Of a DNA stretch of 64,000 nt, positions 1 to 10,939 are shown piece after piece; position 1 is the first letter of the stretch, and every line of letters starts with the position of its first letter. The stretch is from assembly GCA_037954325.1 (NCBI GenBank), contig JBBMNZ010000030.1:2279501-2343500 (forward strand). Direction: 5' to 3'. Position numbers and translations under genes: made by a program. This DNA comes from Fistularia commersonii (lineage: Eukaryota; Chordata; Actinopteri; Syngnathiformes; Fistulariidae). The notes under the pieces were generated by a model, which worked only from the letters and a program-made list of their open reading frames with translations, was not told the origin of the DNA and searched no databases.

Positions 1-430
1 AAGGAGCTCTTTGGGATCGAGATCAGGACTCAGTCGTCCACGTCTGCATGGATCTCGCTTTAAAAAATGTCGGAAAAGGAAGGGTCCGACTCCAAACCGT
101 TCCCACAAAGTTGGGAGCATTGAATTGTCCAAAATGTCTCGGTATGCTCGCGCTTTCGGAGTTCCTTTCACTGGAACCTGAAGAACAAGCGCAACCATAA
201 CCACCCTTCCACCAAACTTCACACTAGGCACAACACAGTCATACAAGTACGGTTCTCCTGGCGACCGCCAAACCCAGCATCGTCCATCAGATCCCCAGAT
301 GGAGAAGCGCGATTCGTCACTCCACGGCCTCAGAGTCCAATGTCGGCGTGCTTTACACCGCTTTGGATTGCGCTTGGTGACGTGTGTCTTGGATGCAGCT
401 GATCGTCCATGGAAAGGAGATGGATATAAA
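1..430 (-). pseudogene. Tc1-like transposase fragment
   Basis: Read on the minus strand, this stretch carries the hallmarks of a fish Tc1-like DDE transposase. WSDESRFSIWGSDG lies near 280-325, a KFGG..VMV core near 200, DILDNSMLPTLW near 110-145 and SPDLDPKEL at 1-31. These correspond to the region around the second catalytic Asp through the DPKEL box just before the last Glu; the family normally has about 340 residues. The N-terminal helix-turn-helix is missing and the C-terminus runs off the window. Frame changes between KARSMQTW and SPDLDPKEL show it is dead. The motif order is seen in the sequence; the family assignment is established knowledge; inactivity is inferred from the frame breaks. 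Confidence 0.85.
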
Positions 431-900
431 TGACTCTACGGGAGGTCCTTCCTGGTGTTACCGCTTCATGCAACGCAATCACCTCTATCAGAGCAAGGAC
501 GGCGCGATCCAGAAAGGGTGGAATAATTGGAACTGCAAGTGACGATGACTCTGACGTAGCGACGTACCGGTAGAAGAGGAAGCGGTGCGTTGTTTACCTT
601 CGGAGTTGTTCAGAAGTGACACCGAAGTAGAAGATTTCATTGGATTTAGTGATTAAGAGTGACACAGATTGTTTGGTTGTAGCATGTGCTATATGCTATC
701 GTTATTTGAATGACTTATCGTAATATGGTACGTTAGCATAGCCTAGCAGGCACGTTCTCAGTTCGTTGTTTATGCGTCATACAGGCTATAACTGTTCAGC
801 CTGTTGTTCTCTATTCTATTTCCATTTTAAATTGTCTTTCGAGATGAAATGTCTATTCTTGGTGCTGGATTTTATTGAATGAAATTAAAAACAGCCCGCA
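431..900 (+). pseudogene. pogo/Tigger-like transposase remnant and 3' flank
   Basis: A reading frame near 448-505 gives SWCYRFMQRNHL, which resembles the second half of the CENP-B-type DNA-binding domain of pogo/Tigger transposases. At about 585-645 an acidic tail, LPSELFRSDTEVEDFIGFSD, ends at a stop, as the C-termini of these proteins do. The whole DDE catalytic core that should lie between them (roughly 250 residues) is absent, so this is an internally deleted copy. The following AT-rich 250 bp, with an AATTAAAA-like end near 890, would be its 3' untranslated part. Motifs are seen; membership of the family is inferred from two short matches. Confidence 0.5.
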
Positions 901-1606
901 TACCGAGGCGCTTGATTTCAGGAAGTGATCGGAACATCCGATTCGGATTATTTGGATGGTTGAGAGAATACTTTTGCCCGTACAGTGAACATACCGGATG
1001 TATCATATGAACCGTCACTGATTCTGTTCATAACTTTTATGGACAGAATTTCTAGGATCTCAACGTAGCAGCGGATCTGCGTTCCCACCCTCACCTGCGG
1101 TCACGAGCCGTGGAACCAAAAGCTCGCGGATACACCGCGGATTAAACAACAATGGAGCTCATTTATGGGTTTTTGGGGGGTTTACGAGCTTCACGGCGCC
1201 AAAACTTTTCGCTTTGTAACATCGGACCGATGAAATGGAATTCTGAGGCCGTTCAATTCCGGCGCGAAGAAGACGACTTTAACGGTTTTAGCGCGCAGGA
1301 GGAAGACCAAGATAGCGATCAGCCGGAGTGGACAGAAAATGGATGCATGGATGGACTTTTTCCTTGCGTTTTTTATTATTCATCTTTTTAATCAGCCGTG
1401 TTAGAGGCACTGTTTTGAAAAAAAAGAGCATTTCCAGTACGTATTTGTTGATGTTACCGCCATGCATTTAAGAAAGTGTGTTAATATCTCATGTTGCAAC
1501 ATGTGCAGCTTATATATGTACACATATATTTATTCAGTTATTTCAAACTGGTGCAAATTATATTCAGCTCACTAGTCTGGATTACGGCATTTAACAAACA
1601 TGAAAC
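901..1606. other. unassigned repeat-like DNA with an acidic mini-frame
   Basis: No gene is recognised. A short plus-strand frame at 1152-1391 contains an acidic stretch, EEDDFNGFSAQEEDQDSD (about 1261-1320). It echoes the EDFIGFSD tail of the pogo-like remnant just upstream, so this may be a second, diverged transposon tail. The 3' part (1400-1600) is AT-rich and has no features. Confidence 0.3.
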
Positions 1607-1643
1607 GAATGAATGAATGAATGAATGAATGAATGAATGAATG
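1607..1643. repeat. (GAAT)n microsatellite
   Basis: About nine perfect copies of the tetranucleotide GAAT. Confidence 0.97.
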
Positions 1644-1766
1644 TAGCACTGATTAAGAGCGGGTAAATGTTAAATCAGCGCTGGAGCAAACAGGAAGTGT
1701 TAACAGTTTACTTCTCGGCGCCGGTGTTTACCAAAGCAGAACAGCAGCGCGCTGAGGTTTAGATTA

Positions 1767-2434
1767 CAGTAAACCGTTGCTATAACGCGGTTTGTTTTGT
1801 TTGTTTGTTTTGTTTAGAAGTTTATTAGAACAGTGTACAGTTACATGAAGCACAGAGGCAGAGATGTTTGTAACAGATTGTAGCTCATAGCTAATTTCCA
1901 TCTGCAGTCCTGGACAATACAAATATAAAACTGTAGGAAATAGATTCGCTTTTAATGCCGCTTTTTTTTTTTTTTTTATTTTTTAGCAGTACAGTATGTT
2001 GTGTTCTGCATCCTAATTGGCTAAAGGACGGTAGGCAAGTGTCAAATTTACGTTTGCTAATTTTCTCCGGGACAAATCCCCACAATGTCGGCGAAACCTT
2101 GATGTTAACTATCGCAGAAAAAGTTAAACTCATGCCGAATGAAGGTAGAAGCGACGAGGAAAATAACATATTGACTATTAAAATGATTATTATACAGTAC
2201 AGTATGTCTAAAAACAGTTTCTAAAACAGTTTCTTAAAAATCAGTTTCCAGAAAATGTTGATATCTTTATTTTTTTTTAAATGTCCACGCCTGAAAACCG
2301 GGTTTTGATCTTAGGTTTCATCCTTTAGCACAGCATTGTATTCTATAATAATTGTAAAAAATAAAGCCGACTACTTAGCGGATTTCGGGGGTTATTTTTA
2401 GAACGAAACCCCCGCAATAAACGAGTGTTTTCTG
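1767..2434 (+). mobile_element. Tigger-like MITE, diverged
   Basis: The left end CAGTAAACCGTTGCTATAAC follows a TA dinucleotide. The right end, read inward on the minus strand, is CAGAAAACACTCGTTTATTG, giving imperfect terminal inverted repeats of about 24 bp. A frame near 2100-2145 reads MLTIAEKVKLM, matching the start of the HTH found in the better preserved relatives at 52.5 and 60.0 kb. The right-hand TA has decayed to TC. A T tract at 1962-1977 lies inside. TIRs and the HTH trace are seen; the pogo/Tigger placement is inferred. Confidence 0.65.
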
Positions 2435-3394
2435 TCCGCCGAGCCGTTTCCGCCGCTCCGGCTCCGCCTCCGCCCCCGCCGGTCCATAAGCCGCGGGGAT
2501 GATGGATGTCTGATTGCCTCGGGCCTCGCCGTCCCGCACGCTAAACCCCCGGCGTTGTTTAGAGCGCCGCGCCATTACATTTCCACACCGCGGAGGGGAA
2601 GACGACGGAACGTGAGGTAAATTCTAGAAGCCGACGGGGAAAAAAAAAAACAAAAAAAGCAATCGCACGAGGAGATGATTTCAGTTGTTTATCCGGGAGA
2701 CGACGGCGTGAGGAGGCGGTTGATCCAGAGGTCGGGCGCCGCCGCCGCCGCCGCCGCCCCGTCTTCATCCAGAACCCCGGAGGGCCTCTTCATTCATCAC
2801 GCCGTCGTATACGTGCGGCGAGGCCGTATTTTACGCGGCCCTCGGCGAGCGGCGTGCGGCCATGAGATGACGGGCGGGTGTAAACCCGAGGTTCAACAAC
2901 ACGTAAATAACCAACAGACGAGTGACAGCCATGTGTGTGTGTGTGTGTGTGTTTCTCCTACGGCGTCCTTGATCCACATGGGTCGCCGCCGCCATTTCCA
3001 TACCCGGCATTGACTTTAATTTGATTATCATTATTTTGTGTTTTGTTTCCAGCCTCGCTGGCGGACGAACAGAACCCAGATTAGTTTACTTTTATGTTGA
3101 TAATAAAACATCATCCCGAAGATAAACTGACTGCGCGCGCACACACACACACACACACACGCTAGCGCCACAGAAAACAGCAATTTTTCCCTAAACTCGG
3201 GTTTGAAAGGCTTAAAACTTGTGTTGTTTTTGTTGTTTCCGTCAGATCCCTGCTGAGGGTGGCAATGAAAAAAGGAGGGGGAAAAAAAAAGGGCGAACAC
3301 AGCGGCGCCCGAGAACCAGAACGCCGCCGTTCTGCAGTAATATTTCTTGACAAATCTCTTTCCTGCTCGCACCGTCTCCACATGCCGTTTGTTC

Positions 3395-3428
<34 letters not shown>

Positions 3429-3599
3429 GCCCCGTGGATGCAAAGTGGTGTGTGAATGCCAAGAATGTCTCTATGTGTCTAATCTTAAAATCTTAAAAAA
3501 AATAAATAAATCTCACCCAGTGACTGTAGATGGTAATAATTTATCAGTATATATATATATTAACTGTGCAATATTTTTTCATACTCTTGTGCACTCCTT
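2435..3599. other. GC-rich unique DNA with microsatellites
   Basis: CpG-rich and without a recognisable gene. It contains (GCC)8 at 2736-2758, (GT)10 at 2932-2952, a (GC)4(AC)10 run at 3133-3160 and (CA)15 at 3397-3426. Frames here that read as runs of Cys-Val or Thr-His come from the dinucleotide arrays. Confidence 0.7.
3397..3426. repeat. (CA)15 microsatellite
   Basis: Uninterrupted CA dinucleotides. Confidence 0.97.
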
Positions 3600-4489
3600 A
3601 TCTTTCACTTGGTACTTAAGACCTTAAGACACTTTATAGTTTTTGCTTGTTACTTAAGACACTTCATAATTTATTTGTATTTCTTATTACGTTATTTTAT
3701 TATTGTTTTTTTTAAACTCATGGACACTTTATAATTTTCACTTGTTACTTAAGACACTTTATAATTTATTTGTATTTCTTCTTCTTAATATTATTATTAT
3801 TATCATAATTATTTTTTTACAGTTGGACACTATAGTTTTCACTTGTTACTTAAGACACTTAATAATTTATTTGTATTTTTTTTTTTTTTTACTGTTGGAC
3901 ACTTTAATTTTCACTTGTTAATTAAGAGACTTTATAATTTATTTGTATTTTTTTTTTTTTTTTCTTTTTTACTGTTGGACACTTTATAGTTTTCACTTGT
4001 TACCTGAGGCACTTAATAATTTATTTGTATTTCTTAATTTTTCATTTTTATTTTTTTACTGTTGGACACTATAGTTTTCAATTGTTACTTAAGACACTTT
4101 ATAATTTATTTGTATATCTTATTTTTTTTATTTTTATTTTTTTACTGTTGGACACTTTATAGTTTTCACTTGTTACTTGAGACACTTAATAATTTATTTG
4201 TATTTCTTAATTTTTCATTTTTATTTTTTTACTGTTGGACACTATAGTTTTCACTTGTTACTTAAGACACTTTATAATTTATTTGTATATCTTATTTTTT
4301 TTATTTTCATTTTTTTACTGTTGGACACTTTATAGTTTTCACTTGTTACTTAAGAAACTTTATAATTTATTTGTATTTCTTCTTATTATTTTTTTTATTT
4401 TATTTTTTTTACTGTTGGACACTTTATAGTCTTCGCTTGTTACTTAAGATACTTTATAATTCATTTGTATTTCTTTCTTTTTTTTTTTC
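3600..4489. repeat. T-rich satellite array, 72-103-bp units
   Basis: About eleven copies of a unit built around ACTGTTGGACACTTTATAG, then TTTTCACTTGTTACTTAAG, then a TTTATTTGTATTTCTT stretch and a T-rich spacer. The GGACAC word recurs near 3721, 3824, 3896, 3976, 4066, 4149, 4240, 4321 and 4416. Between 3970 and 4320 two adjacent units form a dimer repeated at 172-173 bp. A second array of the same family lies at 11299-11874. The units resemble the 3' untranslated segment of the LINE tail that follows and of the tail at 44330-44541. Confidence 0.93.
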
Positions 4490-4603
4490 ACTGTTTATAC
4501 AATTTTTCCACTATTATTTATCATTGTTATATTTTTCTTGTACCTCTGGCACAACAATTTCCTTCGGGGGATAAATAAAGTTATTCTTATTCTTATTCTT
4601 ATA
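4490..4603 (+). mobile_element. LINE-like 3' tail
   Basis: A 5'-truncated retroposon end: CTGGCACAACAATTTCCTTC, then GGGGGATAAATAAAG and a (TTATTC)n terminal repeat. The same tail occurs at 44330-44541 and, inverted, at 50855-51015. This architecture is typical of CR1/L2-type LINEs in fish; the exact family is not determined. Confidence 0.75.
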
Positions 4604-5221
4604 TGTGGAGTGACGGCTTAGAGGTGAAACCCCGCCCCCCTGCAGCTGTGATTGGCTGATCATCTCGCGGATTAGCAGCTCGGTTGTTTCGTCGATCGTC
4701 TTTTTTACAGAAATAATCACATCACGGATTTAATTCTTCCCTCCCAGCCTGACGCCGCGGCGACCTCCCCCCCCCCCCCTCCTCCTCGTCCTCCATCCCT
4801 CCATCTCACGCTGACAGGGGTGGAAGATCTGAGTGATCCCGTCACTCGGAAACCCCCGTGTGGAGTCGTGATGGCGGCCCGGCTCGTCTCCAGACCGCTG
4901 ACACAGGGACGTGTCACGACCCCCCCTTCCCGCCCCGCCGCCCCCGCGGGAACCCCCTCGACAGCTCCGCTGTCAGGACTCTGAGCGGGCCGTACCATCT
5001 CGGCCCGCGGGGGGGGGGGGGGAGATCACCACAGGAGATAACGACCGGAAGTAAAATAAAAATGTTAAAAAGTCGATTAAATCAAATTCAAGAAGAGGCG
5101 GGTGACTCGCGTTCGCCGGCCGAGGGTTTTAGGAGACTGGTTTTTAAGTTTTTTTCCTGAATTCGGTTCTTGAGCATTTAAAGCACATGTGGCAAATTGG
5201 AGGCCTCGTTTTATGCGTCAG
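4604..5221. other. unique DNA with C and G runs
   Basis: No gene recognised. A C13 run at 4767-4779 is followed by (CCT)n, and a G14 run lies at 5009-5022. GC-box and CCAAT-like words (CCCCGCCCCCC, GATTGGCTG) occur at 4630-4665 but no further promoter evidence is visible. Confidence 0.6.
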
Positions 5222-5400
5222 TCTTATAACGTCTGATGGTCTTAAAAAGGTCAAACACGCGCGTTGACCATAAACTACATTTCCCACAATTCAATCAAAA
5301 CAAACGTCCCCCGTGAAGTGGCGCCGCCCCGCCATCAGATCGCAGTGTATCCACATCTAGGCCATTTTCAACAAGTGGAATTGAGAAACACAACTAGTAC
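5222..5400 (+). mobile_element. partial copy of GGCCC-rich hAT-like element
   Basis: Shares GACCATAAACTACATTTCCC, a CATCAGATCGCAGTG segment and CAACAAGTGGAATTGA with the fuller copies at 5815-6060 and 12430-12735. The GGCCC terminus is missing on the left, so it is a fragment. Confidence 0.6.
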
Positions 5401-5559
5401 ATGAAAAATACAACTCACCATAATGGCGATGGGAGGCAATGACACCCCAAGTGTGTCGCTTATGTCCGGTCGACTCTGTAATTCAGTTTCGGTTGCCGCG
5501 ACTGCAGAAAAACTCGCTTCACGCAGATAAAATGTCTGTTTTTTTTTTTACTCGTATTG

Positions 5560-5693
5560 CTAGCTTGTGGGTTTAGCGTTAACGCTTCACCCGACCGAGA
5601 CAAGCATCTTCACTTGCAGCGAGAATGAGTTATAATTCAAAATAAAACATTCAGATAATAAATAAAATGGAAATATGCCGCTGCTATGTATGA
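5560..5693 (-). mobile_element. end of hAT element, inverted relative to 12747-13078
   Basis: The reverse complement starts CAGCGGC and runs through ATTTTATTTATTATCTGAA, a GAAGATGCTTGTCTCGGTCG block and AACGCTAAACCCACAAG, matching 12747-12950. The external flank (CATTCACAAGTCATACATAG) also matches that of the 12.7-kb copy. The two are therefore duplicates of one insertion, not separate insertions. Confidence 0.7.
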
Positions 5694-5814
5694 CTTGTGA
5701 ATGAGAGGGTTGCACGTCATCGGTTAACAACAACTCGCTTTGCGATAATATTACATGACGCGTGAATGACGGGGTGAAATGTCGCGCGTCCCTTTATGAC
5801 GTGGTTGCATGGCT
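5694..5814. other. minisatellite-like spacer
   Basis: Contains the dispersed word GTGAATGAGAGGGT and related CATTCA/GTGAATGA words that recur at 9.46-9.60, 15.2, 21.2-21.9 and 38-39.5 kb. No gene. Confidence 0.5.
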
Positions 5815-6060
5815 CCATCACACACGTGTCAAACTCAAATGTGGCCCGAGAGAACGTCTTAAAAGGTGTGATTGTCTTAAAAATAAAGAAGTCAAACGCA
5901 TGCAATGACCATAAACTGCATTTCCCGATCATGTTACCGGCCAAGCGACGGCGTCCCGCCATTAGATCTTCAACAAGAGGAAGTGAGAAATACAAATAAT
6001 CCCTAAAAATCCAGGAAAGTTGATGCAGATGGAAGGTTGTTTCAAGAAGGCCAACGCTTA
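5815..6060 (+). mobile_element. GGCCC-rich hAT-like element copy
   Basis: Begins GTGTCAAACTCAAATGTGGC, the usual terminus of a large group of fish hAT-like MITEs. It continues with AAAAGGTGTGATTGTCTTAA, GACCATAAACTGCATTTCCC and GTTGATGCAGATGGAAGG. It is the inverted counterpart of 12430-12735. No transposase frame is present. The right end is not defined. Confidence 0.7.
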
Positions 6061-6380
6061 TTTGTGCTTCAGGGAGGCGTCGCTTGTCAAAGTCTACGCC
6101 CGCTCCTCCTTCTGGACGCTCCACACCGATCGTGACGCCGTTCCCGTTCGTCCAGACCGCCAACGAATACCGTCTCTGCCACCGACAGCTCTCTGGGGAT
6201 TGTTTGTCTGCCAGGTTTCCTGTTCCCGGCTTTGTTGGCGCTCATCAATTGGCTGTTGATTGTGTTACGTCACTGGAAGAACTGCGGTAAACTCAAGACG
6301 AGGAAAAGGCCGAGCTACGACTGAGCTAAGACAGATTATCAGATCGTGCCGTCACTCCAAGAGGACTCTGAACCGCTTGC
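6061..6380. other. unique DNA
   Basis: Nothing recognised. Short frames on the plus strand show no motif. Confidence 0.5.
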
Positions 6381-6788
6381 GCGAACTCAAGGCCCGCGGG
6401 CCAAATGTGGCCCGCAAGAAGGTCTTAAATCAATCAAACGCGTGCATTGACCATAAACTCCATTGCCCAAACGCCTAACACGGAGCTAAGTATGCTAAAG
6501 TTAGCCTTCCAGAAAAACAACAAATTGTCCTGGCATTAAAAGCCATTAAAAACTACGACGGCGGCAGAATGTGTTGACGAAAGCTGCATCCAAAAACAGT
6601 GCAGGAGTGAAAGCTAGCTTTGGAACAGGGCAACTAGTAAACATCTTTTTTTTTTTTTTTTTTTTTCATCCATGCTAATGCATATGAAACTTTTTGGATT
6701 TGAGCAATAAATTTGGTTATTTAACATTAATGAGTAGTTCCATTCATTTTACATTACATTTACACATGTGGCCCAACTAGCGCATCTA
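6381..6788 (+). mobile_element. GGCCC-rich hAT-like MITE
   Basis: Starts GGCCCGCGGGCCAAATGTGG and shares GACCATAAACTCCATTGCCC with its relatives. It then carries a segment (GCTAAAGTTAGCCTTCCAGA, ACAACAAATTGTCC, GCTAGCTTTGGAACAG) that appears inverted at 10940-11298 and 11875-12120. A T21 run lies at 6646-6666. The right side reaches CATTTACACATGTGGCCC. Confidence 0.7.
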
Positions 6789-7033
6789 TGCAAATGCGTA
6801 TGAAACATCTTGGATAAAGGCTTTACGCGGAAATCGCGGGGTCACGTACAGGAGATCATCTGACGGGACGCTTGATGACGATGTGGATGCTGGAATCCAA
6901 TTAAAGAAAGAAACCGTTTTTGCTGTGCGAGATGATTTGCTGTTGCATTTTAAAAATCAAACCTTGACTCACACTCGCTAATTGAGTTACCAACCCAGCT
7001 AACGGCCTTTATTTTGGTTTGAATGCGATAGAG
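6789..7033. other. unique DNA
   Basis: No feature seen. Confidence 0.5.
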
Positions 7034-7600
7034 CAGGGGGCCCCAGACCGGCACCGGCCCGCGAAGAAAATTTATCCTGGTACAAATTATGTTTTTTTTT
7101 TCATTAGACCTTCCGGATCTTATTTTCCGCCTTCGCTTTTCTGCCGCGCTTAACTCTGTCGCGCCATTTCACACATCAGCTACCACAAGCTAGCCCGTGA
7201 AAAAAATGAGCCAGAAACAAAAGCGGCCGGAGAGCCACAAAGAAATCTGCGTTTAAAAGAAATGATCAAGATTCCTACCTAAGTTCGTCGGTGATTCACA
7301 AGCTCGTAAATATCGTGAACCTCGCGGAAACATTTTCATTTGTAAAACTGGTCTCTGGTAGAAAAAAGGTGCAGACCTGTTTTGGTGATGCTGGAAGGGG
7401 GGTTGCTAACATCTTAAGGTCGATTTCACTTCTTCTGAAGAAGAAGCGACAAAGAATGAGCGGGAAACGGGAAACTCATCTATTGGTCAATATAGAATCA
7501 TGGGGCCTTTTTTATTTCTTAGTTTGTTTTACGCAAATACACTTTTTCAGTGGCGCGTCCGTAGCTTTGGTTGCTCTCGAGTGAAGGCGACGTATCCCGG
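7034..7600 (+). mobile_element. hAT-like remnant
   Basis: The left edge CAGGGGGCCCCAGACCGGCA followed by CCGGCCCGCG is the form seen at hAT/Charlie-type termini. A start-like ATGAGCCAGAAACAAAAGC at 7206 could be the remains of a transposase start, but the frame closes quickly. A possible right end (CAGAGGTGCCGGG on the minus strand) sits near 7600. No matching 8-bp duplication is visible, so the limits are tentative. Confidence 0.45.
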
Positions 7601-9014
7601 CACCTCTGTTTTCTGCTAATTAGTTTCAAAACATCACTGTTTGTGTTTGTGCTAACGTGCATTCGTCCACTCGTAGCTGACGGCTATGCTAAGAATTAGC
7701 GCTTGAGTTTCAAGTACCAAATAGATGAGAACCATCTTCTCCGCAATGGACGGAGTGTCAGGTGATGTCATACGTCCGTAGGCTAGCAGCGCCGCGGAGG
7801 CCGCTAGCACACACTGCTAGCACACACCGCTATCATCATGGTAGCGGCACAAACAAGGCCGGAAACGCAGACGCTCAAAGGGGAAAGATTGAAGGTGATA
7901 TGAAATAACGGGCCGGGAAACAAACGCTTTTTGTCTCCTTCCGAAGAGAAAAACACTTCCAAAAAATGCAGCGTGAGCACTCTGCTGCGGAATGTGACCC
8001 GCGCCGAACCGAGAGGATTCGGGTCAGAGCCGCGGGGTCGGACAAGGAGGCCGACATGAGCCGGCGCTCCCAGGACGGCCTTCCCCCCCGGGGGGGGCGA
8101 CGGGTCCGGGTTCACATATCAAGGGAATCCGTCTAATCTTTCCTGCATAAACGTAGGAATCCGTGACCCCGAATGCACCGCGGAGGAACGAGTGAAAGAG
8201 TGGGGGGGGATGAATGAAAATGAAATGCGAGAAGCGTTAGCGTTAGCGCTGCGAGAACCGCCAGGCAAGATCGGAGGCGGAGAACGTGGCGGGAAGACGG
8301 AGGAGGAGATCGTCTTCCGGACGCCGCGGCTTCGTCGACGCCGGTGTTTCTGAGCAGACGCCGATTAGCTTCGCCGCTAATACGTCGCATCTGGATGGCG
8401 GCGGCTAGCCCCGGAGCGGAGATGAAAGTAGCAAATTATAATTGCTAATGGGTTCAAATATGAGACTCCATCAAATTACGATGAAACGAGGTAATTGTTT
8501 TTTTTTTTTTTTTCTCAGTTCGGTAAATCCATAAAATTTAGCTTCGAGGCTATCGAGGCTAATTGACGGCCCGGAGCGCGTCATCTCCACATCCAACCGT
8601 GTATTTTTTTTTTTTTTTTCATATTAACTCAACACTCGGCCTCACCTGTAATAATCCGCCCTCACAAACGAGCCCGGGAGCCGAATCGGCGTTCTCGGCG
8701 CGCTAACCGACGCCGCTTCCTCTGAGCTCGGCGGGAAGGAGGGGGGGGGGAGTCGAGGTGAGCGGCGGGATGCGAGCGAGGAGGAACGGCGGCGGTGTTT
8801 GTCTGCGCGCGCCGGCAGGATGATGGGCGGTGTCACGCCGCGGGGCGAGGACGACTGACGCTAATTAGGGGTAGATTCTAATTCAAAAGACGCTCCTCCG
8901 GCGTGGAGGGCCTCGTAGCTGACAGCTGAACTCCGGCGCTCCGGCTGAGGGGCGGGCTGGCTGTCTGCCGGCGAGCCGTCATAGATAGGGGAGGCGGGGG
9001 AGGAAACAACGCTG
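7601..9014. other. CpG-rich unique DNA
   Basis: No gene recognised on either strand. T tracts at 8495-8514 and 8605-8620. Base composition is GC-rich with many CpGs. Confidence 0.55.
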
Positions 9015-9240
9015 TTGACAAGCGGTATCGGGCCCGGCAGCGCGAAGGCACCGGCAAACAATTTCCATTTCCCGGCCAATTCCATTATCGGGCGGCGCAG
9101 ACTTTTACTAATGCCTGGAAACAAACGAGGCACGAGCGCCGTTCTAATTAAGCCCTTGAGTGGGGCGGCTAAGTGCAGCGCCGCCGCGGCGGTGGACGCC
9201 TGCAAACAGCCTGATTGGATTCATCAGCACTTTTAATGTG
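9015..9240. promoter_or_regulatory. candidate conserved non-coding element
   Basis: A non-repetitive block with homeodomain-type words (TTCTAATTAAGCCCTTGAG, TCATCAGCACTTTTAATGTG), unlike the simple repeats around it. It has no coding motif. Enhancer function is inferred only from texture. Confidence 0.3.
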
Positions 9241-10589
9241 CTGCCCCCTCCTTCCGCCCCCCCCTTCCCGCCGGCCCAGAACACTCCTGACCGGAGTCGG
9301 CGGCCCGGCTAATTCCCGAGATCCGAGGAGAGGATCCGGGTCGTGGCGGCGACCGCTTCGGAGTAATTCACCTCCGTCCGGGTGAATCCGACGCCGTATT
9401 TATTTGTTCGTGATACATATGTTTTCTTTTTAAGGCAGTGGAATATAAACTGCAGCTGTGAATGAGAGGGTGAATGTTTTTCTCTATAAACCTGGTGATG
9501 AAAGGGTGAATAATAGTCTGTTCGCAGTCTTAGAAACTGAAAACATACAGTTGCGTGTTTCGATACGTGACGTGCGAATGAGAGGGTGAACGGTTGTTTT
9601 ATCCTCATGGGCGGATTCCACGCAAACGGAAAAACACGGCGCTAACTTCCCGCCCTGAACGCGGGTCAAGTCGACGGGTTAGCACCGCTAACCGCTAACC
9701 CGCTATCCTTGAAAAAGGAGACAGATAAAGGGGAGAGTTGGGCGCTATTTTCCCGAATCGAGGAACATCCCGACGCGAGAACAACGCCGGGGACGTCGCT
9801 GTCCGTCTGGAAAAGGGCGAGAACTCTGAAACGCCCATCAGGAGGATTTGATTTGCAGCCAAACGCACGTCTCCGCTCCTTCCTCGCCCGTTTCCTCCCA
9901 GACGGACAGACGCGAGGGACGCCGTCTATCTCCCGGTTCCCAGACGCACATCCTGCCGGGCGTCTGGGCTCGGCTGAAGAAGAGGAGGAGGACGGCGAGG
10001 AAAAAAAAAAAAAAAAATCCGCTCATTACTCTTCATTACGGGGGGAGCGGAGCTCCGCCCACGGCTGGATCGCGCTCGCCGTTAGCTGAAGTTACGGGGA
10101 CGATTAGCGCCGGTTGCTGAAATGAATCACAGCTTTCGGCCAATCATCTCCCGGGGTTTTGTTTACAGGAGATGCCAGGAGGTGAGAAACCTGGATTTGG
10201 GTAAAAAACAAAAAAAAAAAACGCCACCCCTCCTCCTGCACGGACCCCCGATTTATTCCTCTAATTCGGTTTGGTTTTGGTCGGCGGGTCTTTTGCGGGC
10301 ACGCAGATCCCGGATCTGGCTTGAATTAACGGCCCCGCTTCCCCTTTTACGAGGCCCCGCGGTCGGCCTCGAACGCGGCGGCGGGGGCCGTAACAGCCTC
10401 GGTCACGCCGCATGAAAACCCGACATCCTCGCGCCCGGTTTGCAGACGTCGGCGCTCGCACGCCATCACTCAGCCGTTCGTTTTGGGGGTTTTGTTTTGC
10501 TCCCCGCCCTCCCCTCGGTTCCCCCGGCTTTGCTGCTCAATGATTTGCATCCAAAGGCCTCGCCGTCTGATTGCGGGGCGCCGGGAGAA
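9241..10589. other. unique DNA with dispersed GTGAATGAGAGGGTGAATG words
   Basis: No gene. The word GTGAATGAGAGGGTGAATG occurs near 9459, with variants near 9494 and 9574. A17 run at 10001-10017. Confidence 0.5.
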
Positions 10590-10618
10590 ACACACACACA
10601 CACACACACACACACACT
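10590..10618. repeat. (CA)14 microsatellite
   Basis: Perfect CA array. Confidence 0.97.
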
Positions 10619-10939
10619 GAGGCCCCAAAGGACTCTGGGTTATTCTACACCACCGCCCCCAACATCGCCTCCGGAGGAGCATCTGCAGACGGGAGGACCT
10701 GGAGGGATGGATATGTCGGTGCCGCTCCGGGGAATTCTATTATTAATCTCAAAAAGCACGGGAATCTATATGGAAATCTGATGTCGGAGTCACCTGGACC
10801 GCATTGGTTCATTCATTCATTCATTATCTATTCCGCTTATTCTGCAGCTGTCGCCGGGGGGGGGGGGTTCCTCCGGGACCCGCCAATCACGGGGTCACAT
10901 ATAGAGGCATGCAACCATTCACCTTCTCATTCCTACGTC
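10619..10939. other. unique DNA
   Basis: Short (ATTC)4 at 10809-10825 and G12 at 10856-10867. Near 10890-10940 is a CATGCAACCATTCACCTTCT word of the dispersed type. Confidence 0.5.
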
